A stretch of DNA of 64,000 bases from Bradyrhizobium sp. BR 10289 (lineage in GTDB: Bacteria; Pseudomonadota; Alphaproteobacteria; Rhizobiales; Xanthobacteraceae). Position 1 is the first letter of the stretch. Each line of letters begins with the position of its first letter. The stretch lies in the NCBI RefSeq assembly GCF_019455385.1, contig NZ_JACOFR010000033.1, positions 1 to 64,000 of the forward strand, written 5' to 3'. Below, piece by piece: positions 1 through 8,832 of this stretch. The translations under genes and the position numbers were made by a program. The notes under the pieces are model-generated. The model did no database searches and had not been told where the DNA came from. It saw only the letters and a program-made list of their open reading frames with translations.

Positions 1-343
1 CCTTGCCGAGGAAGAAGGCGCCGCGGACATTGGGGGCGACGAAGATGTAGTCGAGCACCAGCAGCGCGACCGTCAGCACCGCGGCAACGCGAATGATGTT
101 CAGCGCATCGGGCAGCGAGATGAAGCGCCATTTCGTCGTGGTCAGATTGAAGACGAAGAACACGACCACGCTGAAGGCGAGGAAATAGGGCAGGATCTGG
201 AGCAGCAGCGGCAGACGGTCATAGAAGCCGTCACCGCCCTCGAACCGCAGATAAAATGCCACGAACAGCGCCGCCGTGGTCGCCAGCAGGTCGTGGAGCG
301 CGATCATGAAATTGCGAAAAGTAAGATGCGAAAAACGCGTCAT
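1..343 (-). CDS. Membrane nucleotide-sugar dehydratase, N-terminal part only (CapD/WbpM/FlaA1-like)
   Basis: The frame opens at an ATG (complement of 341-343) and runs off the left edge, leaving about 114 residues. What is visible is a run of membrane segments with an early FYLRFEGG motif, followed by a second hydrophobic block ending LLVLDYIFVAP. This resembles the membrane anchor that precedes the SDR catalytic domain in CapD/WbpM/FlaA1 nucleotide-sugar 4,6-dehydratases, which make precursors for O-antigen or capsule sugars at the inner membrane. The catalytic domain lies outside the window, so the family call rests on the anchor and on the adjoining LPS genes. A second in-frame ATG lies 12 codons downstream (complement of 305-307). 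Confidence 0.6.
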   Translation of the reverse strand, partial: MTRFSHLTFRNFMIALHDLLATTAALFVAFYLRFEGGDGFYDRLPLLLQILPYFLAFSVVVFFVFNLTTTKWRFISLPDALNIIRVAAVLTVALLVLDYIFVAPNVRGAFFLGK

Positions 344-427
344 CCGCCGACCGATGAATATTCCGTTGGTTGCAACCTGACTGCGCTGATACCCTATCTC
401 GACCCGACTTGCCAGCCGCGCGGCCGT

Positions 428-1714
428 TCAGGAACCGCTTCCCTCATCTTCATCTCGGCCCGTTGGCCCCAGCCCACCCATGCCGCCGGCGACGCCGACG
501 CCGATCACGTACATCCAGCCCTCGTGGAAATAGAACAGATGCGAGTTGAAAAACGAGGTAAAGACGTTCTGGATCACCACCAGCAGGCCGATCCAGCGGA
601 CGAACCCGTCGCTGCGAAACAGCAGGAGGTGAGAGATCCAGATTGCGTAAAGAACGACCATGCCGATGACGCCTCATTGCACCTTCTGGTTGTACAGACT
701 CGGAAACACCCTCACGCCTCGAACCCATGACGGCTCCTTGGAGGCGCGCTCGAACAACCCTTGCGATGAGCCGGTCCCATGTCCCGCAAGCGGAGCCTGC
801 GCGATGAACTGCGCCGAATGCCGCCAATATTCGAGGCGCTCGCCCATCGACGTCGGGACGTTCTCCTTCATGTAGAGCCGGTAGTCGCGCGAGAACGTGT
901 CGGCGGTCTTGCGCAGCTGCGGCGAGGCCTGCCAGGCGACGGCGGCGCCGGCGATCAGGACGGCGCAGATGATGGCGATGCTGCGCCACTTCAGATGAAG
1001 CAGTGCGAACACGGCGAGCATGATCGGCACGGTCACGAGCGCGGTGCGCGAGACCACCACGAACGCCATGTTGACCAGGAAGCTGAACGCCAGCGCCGTC
1101 AGCAGGCCGGCGAGCCCATAGCGCTTCTCCCGCAACAGCATCATCACGGGATAGGCGAGCGCGACCGCGCACAACGTGAATTCCTGGCTCTGGTTGATGT
1201 AGTTCTTGACGAAGATGCCGCGCTCGAGCGGGTCGTAGGGTCTCAGCGACAGGCCGGGATAGAAGGCGACCAGCCACGACATCACCGATAGCAGCGCGCA
1301 GGACACCAGGAAGGCGATCAGCATCCAGTTGCCGCGCGGCGAGCGCTCGAAATGGTAGAGCAGGACGGGCAGCACGAGCAGCTTGATGGTCGGCCCCACG
1401 GCATAGAGGCGGGCGCCCCAGGCCGCATCGGACCACAGCGTTCCCACCAGCGCGAGCACGAACAGCGCCAGCGGCGCCGCGGAGATCGGACGCTTCAAGG
1501 ATTGCAGGAAGGCGCGGACGTCGAGAAATGGCACCATGCAGACCAGGAACGCGGCGTTGAAGATCGCCACGAGCGAGGTCGACCAGGGCAGCGAGGCCAC
1601 GGTGAGGATCGCGAACAGGTCGGCCGTCTCGCTCCAGGCCGCAGGGCTGCGGACGCGCCGTCCCAGCATCTGCAGGGTCGTCTCCCGGGCCAGCGCGGTC
1701 GCTTGATGAATCAC
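428..1714 (-). pseudogene. O-antigen ligase/polymerase-like membrane protein, broken by an in-frame stop
   Basis: One continuous frame from the ATG at 1714 to the TGA at 428 would give about 428 residues, but a TGA at 674-676 ends it after 346. The same frame continues as GVIGMVVLYAIW and more membrane segments, so the lesion is a nonsense codon and not a simple frameshift. About ten hydrophobic segments and a large loop before the stop fit the O-antigen ligase (WaaL/Wzy) family, which joins O-polysaccharide to lipid A-core in the periplasm. The residues just before the stop (SLYNQKVQ) look shortened against the conserved HNQ region, so a small indel may also be present. The start overlaps the hldE stop by 4 bp. 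A truncated product, a sequencing error or loss of smooth LPS are all possible. Confidence 0.7.
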
Positions 1715-3195
1715 CTGCCCCCTCCTCGGGCGCGATGGACGAGTGCCGTCGTGCTGAAGCCTTGCAGGATGTCGACCAGCACGACCACGCCGCCCGCGGC
1801 CTCGACGACCTCATGGCCGACCACCTGCTCGCGGGTGTAGTCGCCGCCCTTCACCAGGGCGCTCGGCTTGATCCGGGTGATCAGCTCGATCGGCGTATCC
1901 TCCTCGAAGATGACGACGAGATCGACGGCCTCCAGCGCCGCCAGCACCTCCGCGCGCGCACGTTCGTCCTGCACCGGACGGTCGGCGCCCTTCAGCCGCC
2001 GCACCGAGGCATCGCTGTTGAGGCCGACGATGAGGCGGTCACAGGCGGCGCGCGCCGCGGTCAGCACCTTGACGTGACCGGGATGCAGGATGTCGAAACA
2101 GCCATTGGTGAAGCCGACGCGCAATCCCTGCCGCTTCCATTCGGCGAGCTGCGCATCGAGCGCGCCGGGCTCGAGCACGATCTTCTCCTCGGCCGCGAGA
2201 TAGGCATGCGGCAGGATCTTCCGGCGCAGCTCGGCCGCGCTGACACTGGCGGTGCCCTGCTTGCTGACGGCAACCGAAGCGGCCGCATTGGCCATGCGCA
2301 GCGCCGTATCCCAGTCCGCCCCCGTCGCGAGTGAGACCGCCAGCGCGGCCGCAACCGTGTCGCCGGCGCCGGAGACGTCGCGCACCTTCACCGGGAAGGC
2401 GGGCACATGGACGGCCTCGCCCTTGCGCGGCACCAGCGTCATACCGTGCTCGCCTTGCGTGACCAGTATCGCCTCGCAATCGGCGAGCCGCATCACGTCC
2501 TCGGAGGCATCGACGATGCTCTGCGGCGTGTCGGCGCGGCTGCGGGTGGCGTCCGAAAACTCCTTGCGATTGGGCGTCAGCAGCGTGGCGCCGCGATAGA
2601 TCGCCCAATTGAGGCTCTTGGGATCGACGATCACCGGCTTGCCGGCCGTTCGCGCAGCATCGATGGTGTGGCGGATCACCCGCGCGGTCAGCACGCCCTT
2701 GGCGTAGTCGGAGAGCAGCACGATGTCGGCGCGCGCGATCTGCGGCAGGATCGCCTCGATCAGCTTCGCCTCGACCTCGTCGGACGCAGACGCCGCCTGC
2801 TCCCAATCCGCGCGCAGCATATGCGTGGAGAAATGCTCGGAGACGAAGCGGACCTTTCGCGTGGTCGGCCGCGACGGATCGCACACCAGCACGCTCTCGA
2901 TGCCGGCATGCTCGGCCAGCGCCGAGGCGAGCCGCTTGCCCGCATCATCCTCGCCGACGAGACCGACGAAGACGCAGCGCGCGCCGAGCGAAGCGACATT
3001 GCGCGCGACATTGCCGGCGCCGCCGATATGGATCTCGCTGCGCTGGGCGGCGATGACGGGCGTCGGCGCCTCCGGCGAGATCCGCGAAACCTCGCCATAG
3101 ACGAACTCGTCGAGCATGACGTCGCCGATGCACAGCACCGTGCGGCGCGCGATGTCCTGCGCCAGGGAATCAAAATCGAGAATGGGCGTCACCAT
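1711..3195 (-). CDS. hldE: Bifunctional heptose 7-phosphate kinase / heptose 1-phosphate adenylyltransferase
   Basis: This 494-residue protein makes ADP-heptose for the LPS inner core by phosphorylating D-glycero-D-manno-heptose 7-phosphate at C1 and later adenylylating the 1-phosphate. The N-terminal PfkB/ribokinase domain shows GGAGN (58-62) and the anion-hole/catalytic DVSGAGDT (273-280). The C-terminal nucleotidyltransferase domain shows TNGCFDILHPGH (363-374). Length and two-domain order match full-length HldE. The intermediate 1,7-bisphosphate must be dephosphorylated by GmhB, and a gmhB gene is present at 57883-58413. It lies 12 bp downstream of hldD and overlaps the ligase-like gene by 4 bp, so it sits in the middle of an LPS operon. 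Confidence 0.96.
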   Translation of the reverse strand: MVTPILDFDSLAQDIARRTVLCIGDVMLDEFVYGEVSRISPEAPTPVIAAQRSEIHIGGAGNVARNVASLGARCVFVGLVGEDDAGKRLASALAEHAGIESVLVCDPSRPTTRKVRFVSEHFSTHMLRADWEQAASASDEVEAKLIEAILPQIARADIVLLSDYAKGVLTARVIRHTIDAARTAGKPVIVDPKSLNWAIYRGATLLTPNRKEFSDATRSRADTPQSIVDASEDVMRLADCEAILVTQGEHGMTLVPRKGEAVHVPAFPVKVRDVSGAGDTVAAALAVSLATGADWDTALRMANAAASVAVSKQGTASVSAAELRRKILPHAYLAAEEKIVLEPGALDAQLAEWKRQGLRVGFTNGCFDILHPGHVKVLTAARAACDRLIVGLNSDASVRRLKGADRPVQDERARAEVLAALEAVDLVVIFEEDTPIELITRIKPSALVKGGDYTREQVVGHEVVEAAGGVVVLVDILQGFSTTALVHRARGGGR

Positions 3196-3207
3196 GATCC
3201 AAAGCCC

Positions 3208-4188
3208 TCAGCGAAAACGGTCGGGCCGGTCGAGATAATTCCCGACATAGGCTTTCACCGCATCCTCGAGCGTCGTGAAGCCGCCGTTATAGCCGGCACG
3301 GAGCAGACGATCGACCTTGCTCTGGGTGAAGTATTGATAGCTGCCCCGGATCTGCTCGGGCATGTCGACATATTCGATGTTGGGCCTGGTGCCGAGCGCG
3401 GCATAGGCCGCCAGCATCAAATCCCTGAAGCTGCGCGCCTTGCCGGTGCCGACATTGAAGAGGCCGGAGACCTCAGGCGTTGCCACGAGCCACATGATCA
3501 CGCGCACGACGTCGTCGACATAGATGAAATCGCGGCGCTGGTCGCCGTCGGCGATGCCCTCGCGATGCGACTTGAACAGCTGCACGACGCGCCCCGCCTT
3601 GACGTCGTCGAAGCGGCGCGCCAGCACGCTCATCATCGAGCCCTTGTGGTACTCGTTGGGGCCGAACACGTTGAAGAATTTCAGGCCGACGCATTGCGGC
3701 GGCAGCGCCTCGCCGCGCGCGCGGCGCTCGGCTACCGCGATGTCGAAGAGGGATTTGCTCCAGCCGTAGAGATTCATCGGCCGCAATTTCCTCAGCGCAG
3801 GGACCGAGGCGTCGTCGTCAAAGCCTTCCTCGCCGTCGCCATAGGTCGCCGCGGACGAGGCGTAGATCAGCGGCACGGCAGCGGCCGTGCACCAGTCGAG
3901 CAGGCGCATCGAGAAGCGGAAATTGGTCTCGATCACGAGATCGCCGTCGCTCGCGGTGGTCTCGGAGATCGCCCCGAGATGGATCACGGCATCGAGCTTG
4001 CGGCCTTCCAGCCAGCCGGACAGTTCGGCCGGCGGGACGATATCCACCAGCTGTCGCTTGGCGAGGTTCCGCCACTTGCCGTCCGAGCCAAGGAGATCGC
4101 AGACGACGACGTCGCTCCGGCCGGCCTCGTTCAGCGCGGCCACGACATTCGATCCGATAAAACCGGCCCCGCCGGTCACCAGCAACAT
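3208..4188 (-). CDS. hldD: ADP-L-glycero-D-manno-heptose 6-epimerase
   Basis: An extended SDR epimerase of 326 residues that converts ADP-D-glycero- to ADP-L-glycero-manno-heptose, the donor used by heptosyltransferases such as the divergent waaF. The Rossmann motif TGGAGFIG is at residues 5-12 and the catalytic YGWSK (Y141, K145) follows. LKFFNVFGPNEYHKGSM is diagnostic of RfaD/HldD. A longer frame opens at 4257, but the ATG at 4188 puts the glycine motif at the usual distance from the N-terminus and has AGGTAAT upstream. It heads the minus-strand operon hldD-hldE-ligase-like gene. Confidence 0.95.
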   Translation of the reverse strand: MLLVTGGAGFIGSNVVAALNEAGRSDVVVCDLLGSDGKWRNLAKRQLVDIVPPAELSGWLEGRKLDAVIHLGAISETTASDGDLVIETNFRFSMRLLDWCTAAAVPLIYASSAATYGDGEEGFDDDASVPALRKLRPMNLYGWSKSLFDIAVAERRARGEALPPQCVGLKFFNVFGPNEYHKGSMMSVLARRFDDVKAGRVVQLFKSHREGIADGDQRRDFIYVDDVVRVIMWLVATPEVSGLFNVGTGKARSFRDLMLAAYAALGTRPNIEYVDMPEQIRGSYQYFTQSKVDRLLRAGYNGGFTTLEDAVKAYVGNYLDRPDRFR

Positions 4189-4360
4189 TCCAATTACCTG
4201 CCCGATTTTCGCGGCCCGATACCTGCCGTAGCGCATCATCTGCCAAAGTGTAAGCATTTTGGGCCGATGCTTGGGACTTCTGCTCTGCCGGCTTTACCTG
4301 CCGGCCCGGAGCGGCTAACCGAACCGCCACAATCCGCACAGCTTCGGCCCCATTTAACAA

Positions 4361-5449
4361 ATGAACCAAGATTCGCCACTTAGTAGAGAGGCAGATCGGC
4401 GCGATACCCGCCCGATCCTGATCGTTCCCTACATGTGGATCGGCGATTTCGTGCGGAATCACACCGTGGTCCGGGTCCTGAAGGAGCGCTGGCCGAACCG
4501 GCCGGTCGACCTCCTGACGACGTCCCTGTGCGCCCCCCTGGTCGATTACATGCCCGGCGTGCGCGAGGGCATCGTCTGGGACCTGCCCCGCAGCCGCCTC
4601 GCCGTTGGCCGCCAGTTCGGCCTCGCAAAGCTCCTGCGCGAGCGGAACTATGGCACCGCCCTGGTGCTGCCCCGAACCTGGAAGGCCGCCATTGCGCCCG
4701 CGCTGGCCGGCATCCCCGAGCGCATCGGCTTTGTCGGCGAATTCCGCTTCGGCCTGCTCAACCGCTGGCGCTGGGGCGAGAAGAAGCTGCCCCGCTTCAT
4801 CGACAAGAACGCCGCGCTGGCCCAGCCCGACGGCTCCCCGCTGCCGGCGGAATGGCCGGTGCCGCAGCTTCACGTGCCCGCCGAGGAGATCGTCCGCTGG
4901 CGGCAGGCCAATGGCCTGAGCGCGGGCGCCGCCGTGGCACTCGCCCCCGGCTCGGTCGGCGTCTCAAAACGGTGGACCAGTTATCCCGAGGCAGCCCGCC
5001 TGCTGGTCGAGCGCGGCCTGGAGGTCTGGGTGGTCGGCGGCCCCGCCGAAAAGGGCCTTGCCCAGGAGATCGTCGCCGCTGGCGGCCCCGGGACCGCTGG
5101 CGGCCCGGGCGTCCGTGACCTCACCGGTACGGATTTGCGCAACGGTGTCCTCGCCATGGCCGCCGCCGGCGTCGCCATCTCCAACGATTCCGGCCTGATG
5201 CATATCGCGGCCGCGCTCGGCACGCCGACCATGGGCATCTTCGGCCCGACCGACCCCTACCTCTGGGCCCCCCTCAACGGCCTCGCCGCAACGATCGTGC
5301 AGGACAAGGAAGTGCTGTCCTGCCAGCCCTGCCAGAGCACGATCTGCAAGATGAACGACCACCGCTGCATGCGGAACATCGCGGCGAGCGAGGTGGTGGC
5401 GATTGCGGAGAGAGTGTTGGCCGAGGCCGGGTCGCGGGCAACGACCTGA
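4361..5449 (+). CDS. waaF: ADP-heptose:LPS heptosyltransferase II
   Basis: A 362-residue GT9-family glycosyltransferase that adds the second heptose to the LPS inner core on the cytoplasmic face. Support comes from the N-terminal ILIVPYMWIGDFV, from LAPGSVGVSKRW before the C-terminal donor domain, and from NDSGLMHIAAALGTPTMGIFGPTDP, the typical ADP-heptose binding stretch. The C-terminus carries a Cys-rich CQPCQSTICK...C segment common in WaaF. It is divergent from hldD, with 172 bp between the starts that must hold both promoters. I could not pick out convincing -35/-10 boxes there. Confidence 0.93.
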   Translation: MNQDSPLSREADRRDTRPILIVPYMWIGDFVRNHTVVRVLKERWPNRPVDLLTTSLCAPLVDYMPGVREGIVWDLPRSRLAVGRQFGLAKLLRERNYGTALVLPRTWKAAIAPALAGIPERIGFVGEFRFGLLNRWRWGEKKLPRFIDKNAALAQPDGSPLPAEWPVPQLHVPAEEIVRWRQANGLSAGAAVALAPGSVGVSKRWTSYPEAARLLVERGLEVWVVGGPAEKGLAQEIVAAGGPGTAGGPGVRDLTGTDLRNGVLAMAAAGVAISNDSGLMHIAAALGTPTMGIFGPTDPYLWAPLNGLAATIVQDKEVLSCQPCQSTICKMNDHRCMRNIAASEVVAIAERVLAEAGSRATT

Positions 5450-5458
5450 GCGGCGCAG

Positions 5459-5644
5459 CTATCGACCCAGCCGCTTCTCGACCTTCTTCCGGCTGTTGCC
5501 GACCTTCTTGACCGCCTTCTTCACTGCCGGCGCGGAGCGGCGCGTCTTCTTCGCCTCGTACCCGACTTCGTAGTCCTGTCCTGCGGCGACCCGAGCGCGA
5601 TCCTGTTTGCGACCGCGCGTGGTTTGCTTCTTTGCCTTAGCCAT
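5459..5644 (-). CDS. Small basic DUF3606-like protein
   Basis: A 61-residue protein starting at the ATG at 5644, preceded by a strong GGAGGTG ribosome site. A longer frame to 5746 has no such site. The sequence DRARVAAGQDYEVGYEAKK resembles the core of DUF3606 small proteins of rhizobia, and the C-terminus is a Lys/Arg-rich tail (AVKKAVKKVGNSRKKVEKR). Function is unknown. The basic tail would suit nucleic-acid binding, which is inference only. It converges on waaF, with 9 bp between the stops. Confidence 0.7.
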   Translation of the reverse strand: MAKAKKQTTRGRKQDRARVAAGQDYEVGYEAKKTRRSAPAVKKAVKKVGNSRKKVEKRLGR

Positions 5645-5806
5645 CGTGCACCTCCTTGCGTTGCAATGACGCGAGAAGATTCGATTGGTTCCCGATCTGG
5701 AAAATCGAATGCGTGAACTCCCTCCAGCATCGCGCTGAACTAACATATGTTGATTACACCCTTGGGAAAACTCGGCATCCTTTTCGGCTCACGAGGGGTA
5801 CGGCCG

Positions 5807-5989
5807 ATGGACGAGGATTTCATCAAGGGGCGCGCGCAAGACATTCGCAATTTGGCGGCGAAGGCCGACCCGTTCACCAGGAAGCGTCTGCTCGATCTTG
5901 CCGCTGCTTATGATCGCCGGCTGAACCCGCCGCCGCACGCCGTGGCACGTACGACCGCAGGACATTCGCAGCCGCAAGCGAAGCGCTAG
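5807..5989 (+). CDS. Small conserved-looking hypothetical protein
   Basis: A 60-residue soluble protein beginning MDEDFIKGRAQDIRN with a helical, charged centre (DPFTRKRLLDLAAAYDRRL). The frame stays open upstream to 5747, but the ATG at 5807 follows a GAGGGG stretch and gives the cleaner N-terminus. I recall similar short proteins in rhizobia but cannot name a function. It ends 2 bp before the PilZ-like gene, so the two are probably co-transcribed. Confidence 0.6.
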   Translation: MDEDFIKGRAQDIRNLAAKADPFTRKRLLDLAAAYDRRLNPPPHAVARTTAGHSQPQAKR

Positions 5990-5991
5990 GA

Positions 5992-6300
5992 ATGCCGAAG
6001 GAGCAGGAACGCGAGAACCGGCGCGTCGCCTTCGAGCGGCCGCTGACGGCGCAAATGATGGCGATCGACGGCACCTGGCGGCGCCCGTGCTTCGTCAAGG
6101 ACGTCTCCGAGACTTCAGCGACGCTCAAAGTCGAGACATCCATCGAGGGACTGGCGCTGACCGAGTTCTTTCTCGTGCTCTCCTCGACCGGCCTTGCCTA
6201 TCGCAGGTGCCAACTCGACCGCGTCAACGGCGACGAGCTCGAAGTCAGCTTCTTGCGTCAGAAGGCCGGGAAGAAGCAGGTCCGCGAGACGCCGGCTTGA
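5992..6300 (+). CDS. PilZ-domain-like small protein
   Basis: A 102-residue single-domain protein. It opens with an Arg-rich segment (ENRRVAFERP) and then VKDVSETSATLKV, the layout of the PilZ fold that binds cyclic di-GMP through an RxxxR and a (D/N)xSxxG motif. The second motif here reads DVSETSA and lacks the glycine, so nucleotide binding is uncertain. Many small alphaproteobacterial PilZ proteins have this loose form. It follows the previous gene by 2 bp. Confidence 0.65.
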   Translation: MPKEQERENRRVAFERPLTAQMMAIDGTWRRPCFVKDVSETSATLKVETSIEGLALTEFFLVLSSTGLAYRRCQLDRVNGDELEVSFLRQKAGKKQVRETPA

Positions 6301-6536
6301 TCGGCTCGATAGCGATCCCGCCCCCCGAACGTGCGGTCGCGCCGATAGCGAACGCAGGTCTCTCGGCACGTTTTGGGATGATGCCAATCTACCTGTTTTG
6401 CCCGACGCGTCAAGTGGAATTTCGAAAAATCCGCAGCCGCCACCGCTTCGGCGATCAAGCCATTGATTCCAGGACTCCCGGCTACTGTGCATGGGGTTGT
6501 TTTCGAAATTCTTTTGCCGGCCCGCAAAACGGACCG
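6301..6536. other. Non-coding stretch with a probable dispersed repeat
   Basis: This 236-bp gap has no supported gene. From about 6378 it is noticeably less GC-rich and carries GTTTTGCCCGACGCGTCAAG and TGTGCATGGGGTTGTTTTCG. I recall related strings scattered between genes in Bradyrhizobium and Rhodopseudomonas genomes. That recollection is not a search result. It lies between the stops of two convergent genes. Confidence 0.4.
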
Positions 6537-7574
6537 TCACAGCAGCGGCCGGTAGACCTCGCCGATCCGCGCCGCCTCCGCATCGAGGCTGAACTGTGCC
6601 AGCACCCGCGCCCGCCCGCGCTCGCCCATCGCGGTCGCAGCCGCGACATCGCGCATCAGCGGCTCCAGCGCCGCGGCCAGTGCATCGGCATCGTCGGCCG
6701 GGACCAGCACGCCGGTCACGCCATCCTCGACCACGAGCTCGGCAGCCCCAGCGCGCGCCGCGACCAGCGCGCTGCCGCTGGCCATCGCCTCGATCAGCGT
6801 CAGGCCAAATCCCTCGTTGCGCGAGGTGAAGGCGTAGATCGTCAGCCGCTGATACCAGCGCTGCACCGCTTCGATGTCCAGCTCGCCGGTGATGACGATG
6901 CGCGACTGCAAATTGGCCGCCTCGATGCGCTTCTTCAGGTCGTTGGCAAACGGCGTCTGCTCGGCCGTGACCTGCCCGACGATCACGGCCGTGAAATCCG
7001 GATAGTGCGGCAAGAGGCGGCACATCGCATCCACGAACAGATCCGTGCCCTTCTGCGCGCGCACGCGACCGAAGCAGCCGATCGCATAGCGGCCGGGAAG
7101 TCCACTCTCCGCGAACGCCGCGGCGCGGTCGATCGGCGGAGCGTAGACATCGGTGTCGACGCCATGCGGGATCACGGTCGCCTTCACCTTCAGGAACGAG
7201 GCCGAGATGTCGGAGGTTGCGATGATCGCATCCATGCGCCGGATCAGCCAGCGCGTGATCCACGAATGATGCCGCTGCGCCGCCGAGGTGAACACCAGCT
7301 TGAGCGGCCAGCCGAGCGCGCGCAGCACGACGCCCGCGATCATCTCGTTGTTGCGGCGCGCATGCCAGATCAGGGGCGTCTTGCGGCGCCACAATTTCAA
7401 GAGATCGGTCACGCCCAGCCGGTCGATCCCCTCCGGCGCGTCCGAGCCGAACCAGGCGGCGCGATACAGTCTTGCCAGCCGCGGCGCCACCATCCGGTTG
7501 GTCGCGGTGACCCCGGAATAGCGCCTGTGCAGATTTGGCACGATCACCTGTAGATGGCCGGGGGGCTTCGCCAC
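6537..7574 (-). CDS. lpcC: LPS core glycosyltransferase, GT4 family (LpcC-like)
   Basis: A 345-residue GT-B glycosyltransferase. The C-terminal domain has GCFGRVRAQKGTDLF and the donor-site ENxGF-type motif SRNEGFGLTLIEAMASG typical of GT4 enzymes. The N-terminal HLQVIVPNLHRRYSGVTATNR resembles rhizobial LpcC, the mannosyltransferase that extends the LPS core. Length is close to that of LpcC. Neighbouring heptose, galE and exporter genes agree with a core-sugar role. The sugar transferred cannot be read from sequence, so the gene symbol is the best guess within a family of look-alikes. Confidence 0.75.
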   Translation of the reverse strand: MAKPPGHLQVIVPNLHRRYSGVTATNRMVAPRLARLYRAAWFGSDAPEGIDRLGVTDLLKLWRRKTPLIWHARRNNEMIAGVVLRALGWPLKLVFTSAAQRHHSWITRWLIRRMDAIIATSDISASFLKVKATVIPHGVDTDVYAPPIDRAAAFAESGLPGRYAIGCFGRVRAQKGTDLFVDAMCRLLPHYPDFTAVIVGQVTAEQTPFANDLKKRIEAANLQSRIVITGELDIEAVQRWYQRLTIYAFTSRNEGFGLTLIEAMASGSALVAARAGAAELVVEDGVTGVLVPADDADALAAALEPLMRDVAAATAMGERGRARVLAQFSLDAEAARIGEVYRPLL

Positions 7575-7700
7575 GTCACACTCCGTTGAGCAGGCCCCCT
7601 ATACGCAACATTAAGCATAGTGACCAGTTCAGGGCTGCCGATACCCCCTCTTCACCACGCAGACGCTAGCATCCCGCGTTGATCGAAGACGGGTGAGATC

Positions 7701-8714
7701 ATGACTGTGCTAGTCACCGGCGGTGCCGGCTATATCGGAAGTCACACGGTCCTGGCGCTGGCGGAAGCCGGCGAGGACGTCGTCGTGATCGACGATCTCT
7801 CCACCGGCTTCTCCGCCTACCTGCCGGAAGGCGTGCCGCTGTTCATTGGGGACGCCGGCGACGAGAACCTGCTCGAGGGCGTGATCGCCCAGCACAACAT
7901 CGAGAGCATCATCCATTTCGCCGGCTCGGTGGTCGTGCCGGATTCGATGCGCGATCCGCTCGGCTATTACCGCAACAATTTCACCACCGCGCGCAACCTG
8001 CTCAACGTCGCGGTGAAGCGCGGCATCGGCCGCTTCATTTTCTCCTCGACCGCCGCCGTCTACGGCAATCCGGACCAGGTGCCGGTGCCCGAGCACGCGC
8101 CGACGCGGCCGCTGTCGCCTTACGGCTCCTCGAAGCTGATGACCGAGATCATGCTGCACGACGTCGCCGCCGCCTACGGCATGCAGTACGTCACCCTGCG
8201 CTATTTCAACGTCGCCGGCGCCGATCCGCAGGCGCGCATCGGGCTCGCCACCGTCGGCGCCACGCATCTGCTCAAGATCGCGGTGGAGGCCGCAACCGGC
8301 CAGCGCGCCAAGATCGACGTGTTCGGCACCGACTATCCGACCCAGGACGGCAGCTGCGTCCGCGACTTCATCCACGTCACGGACCTCTCGCAGGCCCACC
8401 GCTCCGCGCTCGCTTACCTGCGCAACGGCGGCGCCTCGACCACGCTGAACTGCGGCTATGGCCGCGGCTATTCGGTGCTGGAGACCATCGACGCGGTGCG
8501 CCGGGTCTCGGGGCGCAGCTTCGCCGTGCAATACGCCCCGCGCCGGCCCGGCGACATCATGACCATGGTCGCCGACACCAGCCGCATCCGCAGCCTGCTC
8601 GACTGGAAGCCGCAATACGAGGACCTCGAGACCATCGCCGCCCATGCGCTGGCCTGGGAGGACAAGCTGTACCGCGAGCGCCATGGCGAACTGCGCCACG
8701 CCGTCTCGGCCTAG
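7701..8714 (+). CDS. galE: UDP-glucose 4-epimerase
   Basis: A 337-residue extended SDR that interconverts UDP-glucose and UDP-galactose, feeding galactose into surface polysaccharides. The NAD-binding TGGAGYIGSH is at residues 6-15, the catalytic serine region is FSSTAAVYG, and YGSSKLM supplies Tyr and Lys. RYFNVAGADP and CVRDFIHVTDL are GalE hallmarks. It is the only plus-strand gene between lpcC and the exporter, separated from the latter by 118 bp. Specificity for UDP-Glc versus UDP-GlcNAc cannot be settled by eye. Confidence 0.9.
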   Translation: MTVLVTGGAGYIGSHTVLALAEAGEDVVVIDDLSTGFSAYLPEGVPLFIGDAGDENLLEGVIAQHNIESIIHFAGSVVVPDSMRDPLGYYRNNFTTARNLLNVAVKRGIGRFIFSSTAAVYGNPDQVPVPEHAPTRPLSPYGSSKLMTEIMLHDVAAAYGMQYVTLRYFNVAGADPQARIGLATVGATHLLKIAVEAATGQRAKIDVFGTDYPTQDGSCVRDFIHVTDLSQAHRSALAYLRNGGASTTLNCGYGRGYSVLETIDAVRRVSGRSFAVQYAPRRPGDIMTMVADTSRIRSLLDWKPQYEDLETIAAHALAWEDKLYRERHGELRHAVSA

Positions 8715-8832
8715 ATTCCGTTCAGACGCAAGCCCTTAATTGGGCTTGAAAAACCCGGCCTGAGCGGGCACAGAGGCCCATCGATCCCTGACGCGCGGGC
8801 AGGTTTGTCCCTGCGCCGTCAATGGACAGCGG

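Noticed and set aside
450..1814. Open frame of 454 codons on the minus strand overlapping the ligase and hldE
   Set aside because: It is in another frame from the membrane protein, Arg/Ala-rich, and has no domain pattern; a GC-rich shadow.
2407..4383. 658-codon plus-strand open frame opposite hldE and hldD
   Set aside because: Antisense shadow of two clear genes; composition is typical of reversed high-GC coding sequence.
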